A stretch of DNA of 64,000 nt from assembly GCA_907163375.1 (NCBI GenBank), contig CAJQUW010006351.1, forward strand, positions 124,001-188,000, read 5' to 3'. The notes beneath the pieces were generated by a model, which saw nothing but the letters and a program-made list of their open reading frames with translations, did no database searches and was not told where the DNA came from. Source of the DNA: Prostheceraeus crozeri (Eukaryota > Platyhelminthes > Polycladida > Euryleptidae). How positions within the stretch are numbered: the stretch's first letter is position 1; each line of letters begins with the position of its first letter. The position numbers were made by a program, and so were the translations under genes. This document shows, piece by piece, positions 40,922 through 52,882 of the stretch.

Positions 40922-41829
40922 AAACTAAACAAAGTGGGTAGGGGAGAGTCTTTAAATATGAAGTCACAGAAGTCATCGAATTAAAATAACATAAATATCC
41001 ATGAAGTCACAAAATCAGTTGTAAAGTCACTTGCAAGGAATTAAAATCAGTCAATCACTTAGGCAACTGTACTATCGCGAAAGAGAGGATTTTTTAACAA
41101 CATACTTAATATAATATATCTACTAACACAGTCAATTCTTACAGTAAAAAACGCTTAGTAAATAAAAATTGCTCAAGGAATGCATTACCAACATACTATA
41201 TTTTTTTGATGATCAAAGTCTGTCTAAGTTAGATGGATGCTAGCTAAATAGCTAGCGTAAAAAAACTGTTTCTATTTGATTTTTTGACAAATTTATCTAT
41301 TACAAGGGCAGACTGAGACACGTTGTGTGCTCCCAATCATTCTATCGCTCCTAATCTCTGTTACGTAATGACATTTGGTGGGGTTTTTCATCACCGAGGA
41401 TTTAATCCTATACAGGTGGATTCCCATTACAGAGTGAGACAGTTTGAAGAAGAAGATAGAAATTAAGATACCGATGAATCCTGAGAAAGGACTGATTGTT
41501 GCGTTCTCTACAGAAAATAAAGTTAATATTTTCAATTACCAGAAAATTCCCAACAATAAACATGTAAACGAGGAAATGCAGACTATCGAAAAAGAACGAA
41601 ATAATATTAGTGACGAAACGAAATAGATGCCGCCGTCAACAAGCCGCCATGAAGCCCCGGACCTATCTTCCCTACGTTGAAGCCGGCAAAGGAAGTTGCT
41701 TATCATGGCATTTAATGTCAAAAAGCGTCGGTGTCAAAAAGCATCAGGTGAGATCTTTCCAACGTCGGAAGGAACGTGTTTCTCGAAGATAGATAGCGGT
41801 TACAATCAATCAGAACAATAAATTGCAAA
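40922..41829. other. Penelope-like element 3' region
   Basis: Non-coding part between the terminal repeat and the end of the endonuclease frame. It contains a short palindrome (GCTAGCTAAATAGCTAGC) near 41240. No other feature could be supported. Confidence 0.45.
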
Positions 41830-42861
41830 TCTAATAATATGTTGACGGAGCTTGCCCTTTCATTCATGAGTGTTTAGGTCAGACTTCTTAATTAAAATCG
41901 ATTCCAGAAATATGGGGTATTCAGTACATGCCACGATATTGAAGTTCTCTATCTATGGCGAATGAATGTGCATGCTAATTTCTGTAGGGGTCGGATAAGC
42001 TTTCAATTGTTCATTGATTCTAGTAATAAAATGACGGATAGAGCTGCCCACGTAACACTTGTCGCAGTGATCACAGGTGTATTTGGACACAACATTGGAT
42101 TTTAAATCGGGCAATACTCTATCCTTGTTGGAGAAAAAGTTACTTGTTTTCAGGATTTTAAAAACCGGACGAGTTTTGATGGTAGGCGGTAAAAGCTTAT
42201 TAATATCTTTGACACGCGAAAGTAGATTCTGTTCACTCTCAGCAATGAAGGGAAAGCTCCAAGTAATGAAATTCTGGTCATCATCACTGAAGCATTCAAC
42301 ATTGTTGGCTTTGTGTCTTGCCTCAACCCTTTCTCTTACATTGGCTATAGTCTTGTCTGAAAAACCATTTTTCAAAAAAGAGCTTGAATAATTGAGACCG
42401 ATTCTTGATAATTATCAGCATTCGAGTTCAATTTCAGGGCACGGTAAAAAAGAGAGCTCATAGCTGCCAAGCGATAGCGCTTAGGAGCATAGGCAGAATT
42501 AGGAATATAAATACCAGTATTCGTTTCTCTCACATGCCAAGCGATATCGAAGGCATCTCCGCTTTTGGTGTCTAAAAATACAATGCTTTCATTGACTTCC
42601 TGCTCCATCGTAAATTTGATGTCACGATGAATAGAGTTCAGGAAATCATGAAATGCAGACACATTAGAATTTTTCTCATTTTTCAAAAATGCAAAAAATG
42701 TCATCATCGACATAGCGTTTGTAGAACCCAGACACAGAACCACCGAAGTTTTTGATGCGAGTTTCAATCATGTCCATAGCGAAAGAAGCCATTGTTGGGG
42801 CCAGACACGATCCCATTGACATCCCATCTATCTGTACAAATAGTTTGTCATTGAATGAAAA
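41830..42861 (-). pseudogene. Penelope-like RT catalytic part and GIY-YIG endonuclease
   Basis: From 42861 leftward the frames encode V-Q-I-D-G-M-S-M-G-S, then F-Y-K-R-Y-V-D-D-D (RT active site), then S-I-V-F-L-D-T-K and Y-I-P-N-S-A-Y-A-P-K-R-Y. These are the usual Penelope RT blocks. Further on comes K-Y-T-C-D-H-C-D-K-C-Y-V-G-S-S, the GIY-YIG-like region with its cysteine pair. Several frame changes and stops make it non-functional. Confidence 0.85.
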
Positions 42862-44104
42862 CAGGATATTTCATAAGTCATAAATGTTTATTCTGAAATA
42901 TACAGAAAGCGCAAAGCGATGGCCACAAGGGCACTTACAAGTAAGTGTTGATAACACGTGCAACATATGCATACGCAAAATTTAGCATCAATAAAAATAC
43001 ATGAGATATATATTTACAAATTTACCGAGTGATCATGATGTACATGCACATCACAAACAAATTATATGAGACCTACATATTTACAAATTTTAAGAGTCAT
43101 CATGATATACATCATATACCATATACAAAATACGTGAGATCTATAGGGCCTATATTTACAAATTTGAAGAGTGATGATCACGACATGATAAGAGTTCATT
43201 GGATGGGAGTCCTCACAATGGAGCAAAAGAGCACAAATGCTGAACATCTAATATAGAAATGAATGTAACAAAATCATCTATACAAAATTTACACTTTAAT
43301 GATCATGGTCACAATGTATGCAAATTCACTCGGATCAATGAGATTGAGACACTTATTGATCTTCATTATAATGAGAATCATCTTCAATATGGAATGTAGG
43401 AATGTATCAAAATAAAATTTACCATCAGGTATAAAAAGCACTTGTCAAATAATTTCATACGAAATCACATATTAGCAGTCACAGCATGAGCAAAATTCAC
43501 TTAGATCAACTGATTTGAGTCTTTTCTTGAACATCATGAAGGTTGGAGCTTTCACTATTGAATCGTTCAATGAATTCCAAATCTTAATGACGCGAAAGAA
43601 AAACAATCCACCGAGATAGTTTGAATTAACTTTTAAGACTTGCACAATCTGACAGCTGTTACGTGATTGACCTCGAGTAATTTGAGATGAAAGTAGGTGG
43701 TAAAGAAAGAGTTGAGCGACAAGTCGAAATGATTAGAGTACAGTTTATACAAGAAGTACAAGTCCAACAAAATGCGCCTATATTCTAGAGATTTTAATTT
43801 TAACAATTGTAATTGATGAGAATAGCTGTCATACTTGATACCAGGGGCCTATTTCATAAAACTTTTATCAGCTATCAGTTGTCAGTTGACAGTTATCAGT
43901 TGTAAGTTATCAACTGATAGAATGTCAATTTCATAAACGAGTGATAGAAGTAACAGATAGCTGATAAAATGCTTGTCTGTTGCACGTCATTTGACCTATA
44001 TTTGTGTCTGATTATGCAGCATCGTCGCTATGCAACCTTTGTCTGATTGGCGATACAACAGACTTTTATAAGAAGTGCTTGGTCAAGAAAATTATTGTTG
44101 ATGA

Positions 44105-44677
44105 ATGATATTGAACGTCATGTTATCCGCGGAACAGAAACTATTGCTTCTTAAAGAAATTCTGAGTCGCAACAACATATTATTCGGCAGCTACAATGAC
44201 TTCGCTGAAGGAAAAAGGAAGAAGAAATTGGCTTGGGAGGAAATAAAATCTGTTATGGAATCGAATGGCATCAAGAAAGAAAGTGAAGTTTGGAGAGACG
44301 TGGTGTGGAGGAATATTCGTGGATCAACCATGAAAAAGGTTGATAACCGTCGACAAACCGGCAGCGATGGGGGTGTCGACAAGAAGTTGTCTGAAGCAGA
44401 CGAAATGGTGCTTGCCATTATTGGTAGGGAGAGCCCAATCATGCAAGGTCTCCGAGTCACAGAGACTGAGGTTGTGCAACTTCAAGCAACCACCAGTGAC
44501 AACGTTGTCTCCGCTGGACAGATCACGAAGTGTGTAGCAAAGAGGAAAACCGGAAAGAGAGCAGTTGAAGTGGAGAAAGATGAATTGTTATTGGAGCACT
44601 TGAGGCTAAAGAACAAGAAATTACGGCTCGAAATAAAGATCTTAAAGAGACAAGTGTCGGACTCCGATAGTGACTGA
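44105..44677 (+). CDS. Harbinger Myb/SANT-like DNA-binding protein
   Basis: A 190-residue frame. The N-terminal 80 residues form a trihelix/SANT-like module: L-S-A-E-Q-K-L-L-L-L-K-E-I-L, then K-K-L-A-W-E-E-I-K-S-V-M-E, then V-W-R-D-V-V-W-R-N-I, which gives the spaced aromatic pattern. The C-terminal 40 residues are a charged coiled coil (L-L-L-E-H-L-R-L-K-N-K-K-L-R-L-E-I-K) with an acidic D-S-D-S-D end. In Harbinger systems this partner binds the transposase and helps its nuclear import and DNA contact. The frame is intact. Confidence 0.75.
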   Translation: MILNVMLSAEQKLLLLKEILSRNNILFGSYNDFAEGKRKKKLAWEEIKSVMESNGIKKESEVWRDVVWRNIRGSTMKKVDNRRQTGSDGGVDKKLSEADEMVLAIIGRESPIMQGLRVTETEVVQLQATTSDNVVSAGQITKCVAKRKTGKRAVEVEKDELLLEHLRLKNKKLRLEIKILKRQVSDSDSD

Positions 44678-44689
44678 TCATTTGGAATT

Positions 44690-45470
44690 TTCATTTTCAT
44701 TGTTATAATAAATAATTTGTTATCAAATAGAGTGTTTTTGACATGCCTCATCGAAATTGTCTTAGGAAATATAATTTGAGAAATTGTGCATTATAATGCT
44801 TCATAACAAAATTAGGAAACAAGAGTAGACCTACCTACTCGCAAGCATGAATTCTCCAACCTCCATCCGCACAACCCATTCCAGTTAGCAGTTATGAAGG
44901 CAGTTAAAAATTTTAATCGTTTGTTATATCTCTGAAACCTCATAAGAATAATACAAATGAATTTCAGAATGAAAGTTATCTGGTACGAAATGCTGATTGT
45001 TATATCCGTGAAACCTCGTGCTATATCTGAGTTCTTGAATAAATACTTAATGAATTGAAAATCCAATTGGTTCAATTGTTGATGAATACTTTGTCATAAT
45101 TCGTAATTATTTCAGGAGAATTACGAATTCAGGAGTGTTTGTGATAAAGGCTCGAAGCTCTCTCGTTTGAGTTTGTGTTTATTACGCAGACATTTTCATA
45201 CAGCGTCGCAGAAAGAGGCACTAATTATGCTAGTATGCAAGCAGTTTAGCGCACCCCATCCAATATTTATCATGTAATCCTATATTAAACCTTTTTTGTA
45301 TTTTATTTGTATTAAAATTTTGCTCAAATACATGGACATCTTTTTGTGTTTTCCGTAAATTGCACAGTGCTAAACATAACTCTAAAAACCATCTCTTAAT
45401 CGATGAACAAAGCAACTTGAATTCCAGTAATATACAGTATATTATGTTGTTTTAAGGTCAAACGCTCAAG
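44690..45470. other. Harbinger interior between its two genes
   Basis: AT-rich spacer between the convergent stop codons. No coding or repeat feature is supported. Confidence 0.5.
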
Positions 45471-46193
45471 TCATGGTTGTCTGAAATTATCAACAAGTTG
45501 TCTTCTCCTCTCAGTTCTCTCTTGAAACTCGAGTCCACTCGAAAGCCATGTTTCAGCCGATGTTGATGTCTGCTCTGAGATGGCATCCGTAGGATCCATT
45601 GAATCGCCTTTTGCGATACAGAAATTGTGCAATATTACACATGCCTTGACAATCTCAGCAGCGAGCGTAGCAGACTTCACACGAAGCTTCTGTCGCAAAC
45701 ATGGGAAGCGATTCTTCAGTATCCCGATGCTGCGCTCAATAATGCATCGGGTCTTTCTATGTGAGCGATTGAAGCTTTCAATGGCAACATCTGCAGAGGG
45801 ATTGCACAGCAAGGGAGGAATTAGCCAGTCAAGACAGGGATATATAGAGTCTCCAAGGATGACACTGCCAGGGAAAAAACGAAAATTTTCATTTGATGCA
45901 CGGAAAATATTGCTATTGCGCAAAACTCTGGCATCATTCACGCTTCCCGGCCAAGAAGAATTGCAATAAAAAAAATTCGTTGTTAGGGCCGCAGATTAGC
46001 ATCACATTGAGAGAGTGATTTCCATGGCGATCCACAAACTGCTCCTCATGAAACGTCGGTCTTTCAATGTCGATCAGAGTTCCGTCAACAACTCCACAGA
46101 CTGAAGGCATGCCTGCAACTTCATAGAAGTCCTGTCTGACCTTATTACAGTCCGACGGGAATCGAACATATTCTTTGAACATATTGTCGTTTA
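45471..46193 (-). pseudogene. Harbinger DDE transposase, C-terminal part
   Basis: HARBI1-type nuclease. The first catalytic D is in C-G-V-V-D-G-T, the second in V-N-D-A-R-V-L-R, and the E in C-I-I-E-R-S-I-G-I-L-K. The N-terminal part lies at 49567-49253, separated by the hAT insertion. The only other defect seen is a run of eight T (about 45969-45976) where seven would hold the frame; it moves the reading from N-N-E-F-F to the next block. Total length, about 345 residues, equals HARBI1-like proteins. All three catalytic residues are present. Confidence 0.88.
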
Positions 46194-46201
46194 TAGCGGA
46201 C
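46194..46201. repeat. Left target-site duplication of the hAT element
   Basis: TAGCGGAC, repeated at 49252-49259. Confidence 0.9.
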
Positions 46202-47354
46202 CAGTGGTCGGATTTTGACGCGAATTCGCGTCAAACGCGAATTTGACGCGAAAACGCGAATTTGGTCGCTTCAACGCGAAAATGATTTTGGATATTTTCG
46301 CGTCAATGTCATTTAGCTCTGACCGAAAAATCTTATTACCGAAATGATAGAACAAATCATTTATTACTTCATCCTCTTTTTTTAAACCGTTTTCATGAAC
46401 TGAATTTTTCAAAACAGTAATTATTTAACATTCGGCACCTTAAAGTCATTTCTTTTATGTCTAAAAGACTAAAACTAAATGGTGATGTACACATATTCCT
46501 TTCCTATTTCTTTCCAGGGTTACATCGGCTGTTATACACTTTACATGTACATCTAAATCAGGTTGGATAAAATATATTTTTCAAGCTTTCATCACGGTCG
46601 CTTTCAGGTTATACTGATGATTTGGGGGAGATCATCTGAATCGTGATGTGTACTTTAAGTTGACCTCAGATATGTTATCATTATCTGTAATTTATTTGAT
46701 GATATAATAAAATTTCGTCAAATACCTCTTGTTGTTCGTTCTTGATGACGTTCTGAAGAGACATTCATTTAATGTTGCAGGAACCTCTAGAAAAGTCACG
46801 TCTAGAATAGATTTTTGCATTCGTTCGTCCTTCTTGTTTAAATGCTCGTTAAACTGTTTCCACTTCTTATCATAAAACTCCTCGATTGTTTACGATGTAG
46901 TATTGGTCTGTTGTAGATTAAAACACTTATAATAGCTTTCGTCGCTTTTATTGTTAAGATGACTTTCTATAAATTGAATAAAATTCAAAATGCTCTTGCA
47001 TCTTGCGATGTTGGAAACATAGTATAGCCACACTTATTCTTAACGAGAAATTTTTACTCATAATTGATTCTACGCCGACCCAACTCGCAATGGTTATCGT
47101 CAGGGCAACAGGACAGCATCTACCAATGGCACCACGAATGCCTCTCGATCGCAAGGGAAATTAGGGAAACGTAAAACAAATATAAAGACATGTTGCGTCT
47201 ATTAAAATAATTGAAGTATATATAGTATATATATATATATAAATGAAATCAAACACGCGAATTTCAGAAAAAACTTGCAAAATTATCGCCCGACCGGTTT
47301 CCCTTGGTCAACCAAGATTTCAAGGGCATTCATTTAATGAAAATAGACATCGTA

Positions 47355-48485
47355 CAGTCCGTTTCATAAAAAGTAGATCATCCTAAAATTTGACTAAATA
47401 AAACATAAGTATGATACAGAAAGCATTTTTCATGTTATTTCATGTCCCTAATATATTTAAATGTCCTTATATAATCTGATAAGCTATGATACAGTGACGG
47501 TTCTTAAGAAGCTAATATTTTGTGGCCCTACCCTTATTGTCAATGACATTACCAATTCGTCTAGGCATTGATTCGATGATATCGTTGATTTTTGACTGAT
47601 CTAACTTTCTCCACTCTCTTTTTAACAGTGACGTAAGTTGTGATACGCCATCTGTAGGTAGCAGTGAACGACGAACGTTACGTTTTAGAATACTCCATAC
47701 ATTTTCTATGGGATTCAGATCAGGAGAACGAGCTGGCCAAGATAATGTCCTAAGCCCTAATTGAGACTTGCATAAGTTGACTCTACTACTCCTGTGACAC
47801 GTAGCATTATCATCCATAAATAACCAAGTCGATGGATCACCAAGTTGATCTGTCATTTGGCCAATGTTCATTCGGAAAACATTCACATAGCGTTCAGAAT
47901 TCATGGTTCTTTGCTGTATGTGAAGTAGTTCTAGCAAGGCTGACACTTTGCCTTTTGTGAATACGATCTTGTTATTGTTCATTTGTGCTTTGTATTGTTT
48001 TCAACCGGTAAGAGATAGATTTCTAGCTGAAAGCAATCAGGAGTACTGCCAACACCACCGCAACGAAGTCAGGAAGCTATGGAACATGAAGTCCAGTTAA
48101 TCACATGTAGCAGTTACAATATTGTTGATGAATAATGGTGCTATACTGGCTCTGATTGACCGATTTTCTTTATTTTTGTTTTGCTTGATAGATTTTGGCT
48201 TGTAGAACAACATATTACATAACAAAGGAAACAAATGTAATTTTATAAGAGTGAGGTATGATTTTGTGTAACATCGCTAAATGAAGATCAAATTATCTAC
48301 TACTTTTTTATCTATAACAGGAAAACAACTCAATATTCATGCTTGAAATTTCCAACAATTATATTAGTAAGCACAACTGACATATCTTCCAAATTTCAGA
48401 GAAATTCGTTCAAGTTTGGCGGAGTTATACAAAGTTGAAGTTAAGGCGATGTTTAAGGGTGATCCATTTTTTATGAAACAATCTG
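47355..48485 (-). mobile_element. Tc1/mariner element, TSD TA
   Basis: Ends are CAGTCCGTTTCATAAAAAGT and, inverted, CAGATTGTTTCATAAAAAAT, with TA on both sides (47353-47354 and 48486-48487). The element is 1131 bp and contains a C-terminal transposase frame on the minus strand. It is a deletion derivative compared with the usual 1.3-1.7 kb. Confidence 0.88.
47512..47982 (-). pseudogene. Tc1-like transposase, catalytic C-terminal half
   Basis: A 156-residue frame with the second aspartate in L-F-M-D-D-N-A-T-C-H and the glutamate in A-R-S-P-D-L-N-P-I-E-N-V-W, then the family tail S-M-P-R-R-I. The helix-turn-helix and the first catalytic D are absent, so it cannot act alone. The DD34E spacing between the two visible residues fits Tc1. 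Confidence 0.88.
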
Positions 48486-48973
48486 TATTTACATGCACTT
48501 CACAAAATTAAATCAAAGAAATCATGCACTCTAATACAATATCAAAAATCATAAAAGATGAAAGAAGCAGAGAATTAATTTCTATGCACATGTCAATTAC
48601 GATTGAGAGATGGTTTAATGATATCAATGCATAGCTTTTCTTTGCACTCCCTATATGACCGATCGCAATTAGCAGGGAGTTTCATTATTGGGATAATGTT
48701 AAAGGGAGGATCATATAATATATATATATATATATATGGTGTAATTCTACAATGAGTATTAAGAAACATGTATAATGGTACTTGTAAGTACGAATATTTT
48801 AGTGAATAGTAATGAAAGGCATAAACTAATTAACTGTTGCAACAGAATGAGGTCATAAGTGTTAAACGTCTATTTCCAAAATTAATCGGAAGACATTAAA
48901 GAAAAAGTTAATTTAAGATTAAGGAGGAAAGAATTACATGTAAAGAGGTAAGTTAGATAAATTTTGTCTAAGA

Positions 48974-49103
48974 GCCTTCGAAATGAAAAATATGTAATGC
49001 AGGACTGGAATGAAATTGTACTATTTGTGATATGACAAGCCTTCGAAATGAAAAGTATGTAATGCAGGACTGGAATGAAATTGTACTATTTGTGATACGA
49101 CAA
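48974..49103 (+). repeat. 65-bp tandem duplication
   Basis: Two near-identical copies beginning GCCTTCGAAATGAAAA at 48974 and 49039, inside the hAT element. Confidence 0.9.
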
Positions 49104-49252
49104 GCATATATTTTCTTCAGGAACGCACCTCATGTCAGTCAAAAGTACCGGTATATGAAAAGGCCTATTTTTGAAGAAATGACGATATCATTGTGACGCG
49201 AAAATTTTCAGCCGACGCGAAAAAAATGTGCATGAATGAATCCGACCACTGT

Positions 49253-49567
49253 AGCGGACGTGACTCTCTGAACGCAGCGACAAATTGTCGACTCTGACGG
49301 TCCGTGTGCATCCCTTAACACATGATAAAAGCTGTTGGTCGCAAAAAATCGAATGCAGCTTAAGATTTGTTCCTTTGGGGAAAGAGCATGGTTCCTTTCT
49401 GTCTCATGCTTGAGGAGAGGACCGATAACTTCCTCTAATGCTTCGTAAGTACTCTCTTGCATTCTGAAACGCTGATGAAAGTCAAAGTCAGTGTCAAAAT
49501 GCTCTCTGTTCAAAAATATTCTCGGCCTGCGGTTTTCAAACTCCCCAATAATATCAAGCAAATTCAT
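49253..49567 (-). pseudogene. Harbinger transposase, N-terminal part
   Basis: 105 codons from Met at 49567: a charged N-terminus, then L-S-P-K-E-Q-I-L-S-C-I-R-F-F-A-T and S-E-S-T-I-C-R-C-V, the helix-turn-helix region of HARBI1-like proteins. The frame runs directly into the TAGCGGAC target site of the hAT element. Confidence 0.85.
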
Positions 49568-50566
49568 TTTATCATGCGTCTGTGACTGACAAAATTCTAC
49601 TCGCTTTTATCAGTGAAATTTAACAGTTGTCAGTCGATTCAATGTTTATGAAATTGACATTTTCATCAATTGATAGAAGATTAACACAACAGTCATGTGA
49701 TTTATCAGTGCCGTTTCTTGATCTGACCTACTTTCGCAGGGAATTCTATTTTAGCGTTCTGTCAGTGATTGTTTATGAAAGAGAGATCTATCAGTTCGGT
49801 TTTATCAGAATGATATCAACGATTTTGTCAGTTCATAGATATTGAACTGCCTCCGTTGTTTTATGAAATAGGTTACTGATTTATCAGTTGATTTTATCAG
49901 TTATCAGTGTTTTATGAAATAGGCCCCAGATCGTTTACAAACGATGCGGGTGAAGAATCTCTGGACACCCTCAATACGGAAAATGTCGCGTTTGAGGTAC
50001 GGTGAAAAAATTACATTTCCATATTCCAAGAGAGGGCGAACAAAGACAACAAAGGATTTCATTAAGATAAGGGAGTTGTGGCAAACGAAAGATTTTAGGA
50101 TACAGTATGCTCTGGGATATGCGATTGAGCTGATGCGCGCACAGTGATCACTAAATCTGAGATCTGATGAGATCAAAAAGCCTACGTCTTTCACAGTGAC
50201 TGAATTTTTCAGGGATACGCTGTCAAGATGATAGTTGACGGAAGGAGTGTATCGATCTCCAGCAGTAAACAGCAAGCTTTTTTGCATAGAAACCTTCAGT
50301 TGCCATGTTCTACACCAATTATCAAATTTGAGAAGAGTATGTTTTAGGTCTGAAGATACTTGTGAAGAGGAGCTTATAATTCTGGTTGACATAAATTTCA
50401 AGTCATCAGCATAAAGGCGGGCTGAAGTCGATCCAACAAGGCACTCAAACACGTCATTGACATAAAGAAGGAACAATACTGGTCCAAGAACAGAGCCTTG
50501 GGGCACTCCACTTGTAACTACTACCTCGTCCGAAGTGATGGTGTTGATTAGGACTCTCTGAGTTCG

Positions 50567-50648
50567 ATTACATAGATAATTATTAGATAATTAGAGATAA
50601 TAGTAATAATAATAATAGATAATAGATAATAATAGATAATTATTATAG
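50567..50648 (+). repeat. Microsatellite-like AGATAATA array
   Basis: Imperfect repeats of ATAATAGATAAT inside the RT region of the LINE. Confidence 0.8.
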
Positions 50649-50776
50649 GAATATATTTCATCAGAAATTACTCTTTCCATGACCTTACAACAGCCAGAGG
50701 TAAGTGAGATCGGGCGATAGCTATTGGGGGAAGAGGAGGATCCTTTGTTCTTAAAGACTAAAGCTATTTTTTTTAA

Positions 50777-50940
50777 ATCTATTTGCGCAGGCTAATTTCA
50801 AAAGGTCACGCAGGGCTTGTTTGCTGACTGGAATTTGCTCATTATTGATAATAGAAATAATATGATCAATCGTATCCTCTATCGGAATACTCGTGAAAAG
50901 ATTTTTCGCATCGAAACTAATAAGTTGTGCATGCTCTCAG
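50777..50940 (-). pseudogene. Penelope-like RT, upstream fragment
   Basis: The minus strand encodes L-V-S-F-D-A-K-N-L-F-T-S-I-P-I, the first aspartate motif of Penelope RTs, then A-L-R-D-L-L-K-L. It ends exactly at the LINE junction. Catalytic blocks that normally follow are found on the other side of the nest. Confidence 0.8.
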
Positions 50941-51016
50941 CTTTCTTTTTTCAGAGGAATGGCAAGGAATTGCTGAAACATGTAGTGCTCACGTCAAAAC
51001 TGCGTTTTTTATTCCA

Positions 51017-52882
51017 ATATTTCTGGGCTATTCACAAATATATATATTGGGGTCAAAACTATAGGTCATTCCACGACGATTCACCCAATGGCATGTGGCA
51101 CTTAATCCCCGATTTTGCTCATTCTTGGATATATGGATCTATCCATTAGAAAACACCAAATCTAAAATGCTAGCTTCCAGTTTCGTACATTTGTTACTCA
51201 GCCAAACTTTGCATGCAGCATCAGCTCGGTATAAAAGAATTCTTGTATGAATTTCAATGGGTAGCTGGCATGTTGAACGGAGCTACATGTCTCCAAAGAT
51301 GGTGAAAAAAATAGGGTCCGCGAAAAAACACAAAAAATGTAAACTAATCTGACAACTTTCTGTATTTTTGTTACTCGCAATAAGTATTATTATATTATAA
51401 TTGTTTTGCCCTATATGAGTGTGTTTCACATTTGTGATCTTAAGCGGTGATCAGAATACAGAGAGCTACACCAGGCGTTCAAAAAACGTAATTTTTCAAA
51501 AAAATGCCGAAAATGGCTGTTTTCAAGCTGGGCTAGTTCTCCTCTATATGCCAGCTTTGACTCCTAATTGATTCTGAAACTCAGGAGCATGCTCAATTAC
51601 TTGTAGAAGAAATTTGATCAGGTGACCCATAGTTGAAGTGGCATCAATTGGTCAATTTTGATTTTGTACATATTTTCAACATATAATGCAAAAATTGTTT
51701 AAGCAGTATCGAGAAGTAGCATTTATAGTACAACAATACTTGAAAACGTTAAGTTGCAGTGCAGTTAAAAATTATTGCCTTTGATAGATATTATATATGT
51801 AACTTTGATGTATTGCAATAAAGCAAAATATAACTTTCGCAGTTCGAGTTTTGTTAGACTAGATATGATTTATCAATCGACATTGTAATTTTGAATACTA
51901 AATTTTTTGAAAAATGCTCAGTATCCATTTATCTTACTGTTTTCTGAAGTAATCAATTACATTTTATAATTTCAATTATTCTAGTGGTGAGACTTCATTC
52001 GCAACGAACCGGAGAAACGGAAGCTGCATTGATTTCATGTTGTAATAGTGTAAATAGCTTTTGACTGACTCAGTATTGCAGAATGTTTTCTGAGCGAAAC
52101 CCACGAACCATTAATATTAATCTAGTGCACCCTTATAGATTACCTAATGTATTTTCTTGATCTTTTTCTGTTGGCAGCAACATCTTCACAGGTATCAATT
52201 TTGTCCTACTACTGATTGGTAAGCATAATCAGTTAAGGATCTCATATATAGGCTGCCTTTCTGTATTTTTAAATGACACTGAGAAACTCCCATCTGCGTT
52301 TCCCTCATCATATTCGAGATCGTTATATATTTAGCGAACCACTGATATTTAATTACACCGAAATAAAATAGCTCAGACTTTTCATGTACAAATGCAAGTT
52401 GTTTAGGTGAGATACATAGATATTACATGACTAAGACATGACACTCAATTTCATGTAATTTTACATTGTAATTTAGCTACTTATTATTTCAAATATTCAG
52501 AAATATTTGATACACGCCATGTATGGTACTTGGTAAACAGTGCCGTCACATTGATTTTCGTTGTCCTTCCACATTCTAAGTAGAAGAAGGATTTCAAAAT
52601 TAATGCTAAACTTGCATTTCTTATTGATATTCTGTTGAGTCTCAACTCTATTATTCGTCAGAATTTTAGAAAGCAGTTGTATGTGAAATAATCCTTTTCG
52701 GAATATAAATTTTAAAATCATCTTTCAAGTCTAATTTTCATTTGAATGGTAACTTCAAGCAAATGAATAAATATATTTTGGTTTGAGAATTGAATTGTTT
52801 AATTTGATTAAGTTCATTTTTGTTCGAAATTGTAGCAAATGGAAACTCAATTCATTTTTCAACGTATGCAAATCTGTTTCAG
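51017..52882. other. No recognisable gene
   Basis: AT-rich DNA without supported coding or repeat structure. It may be 5' intron or upstream sequence of the WIPI-like exon. Confidence 0.45.

Larger units (their letters stand above)
46202..49251. mobile_element. Non-autonomous hAT-type element with 8-bp TSD
   Basis: Terminal inverted repeats CAGTGGTCGGATT (13 bp) and 8-bp duplications TAGCGGAC on both sides identify a hAT-type insertion. The left 100 bp is packed with GACGCGAA/TTCGCGTC motifs and the right end has two more, likely transposase-binding subterminal repeats. No hAT transposase is seen. It contains a Tc1/mariner element, (TA)n tracts at 47219-47241 and 48717-48739, and a 65-bp tandem duplication at 48974-49103. 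Confidence 0.9.
43845..49926. mobile_element. PIF/Harbinger transposon, TSD CAG
   Basis: Ends share GGGCCTATTTCATAAAAC as an 18-bp inverted repeat, flanked by CAG on both sides (43842-43844 and 49927-49929), the 3-bp duplication typical of PIF/Harbinger. Subterminal zones are rich in TATCAG/CTGATA. It carries the usual two genes: a Myb/SANT-like protein (+) and a DDE transposase (-), in convergent orientation. Without the 3050-bp hAT insert and its 8-bp duplication it would be 3024 bp long. Confidence 0.93.
42862..50774 (-). mobile_element. CR1/Jockey-group LINE, split by Harbinger
   Basis: The LINE is 5'-truncated and read leftward. RT parts are at 50775-50651 (V-F-K-N-K-G...N-S-Y-R-P-I-S-L), 50560-49930 (G-V-P-Q-G-S-V-L-G-P and Y-A-D-D) and, beyond the Harbinger insertion, 43844-43450 (ending V-I-K-I-W-N-S-L-N-D). 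The 3' UTR has diverged repeats of about 75 bp and an AATAAA near 42890. The Penelope target shows A-A-A on both sides (42858-42861 and 50775-50777), so any target duplication is very short. Without the Harbinger insert the copy is about 1.8 kb. Confidence 0.8.
40855..51016 (-). mobile_element. Penelope-like retroelement split by nested insertions
   Basis: The outer boundaries are 58-bp inverted terminal repeats at 40855-40912 and 50959-51016 that differ at one base. The element is read on the minus strand. Parts of its reverse transcriptase lie at 50940-50777 and 42861-41830, the latter followed by a GIY-YIG-type endonuclease segment. The gap between them is the LINE nest at 42862-50774. The 5' part of the coding region is missing and the remaining frame is broken in several places, so it is a dead copy. 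Penelope-like elements are known to have terminal repeats in direct or inverted order and a GIY-YIG nuclease. Confidence 0.85.
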
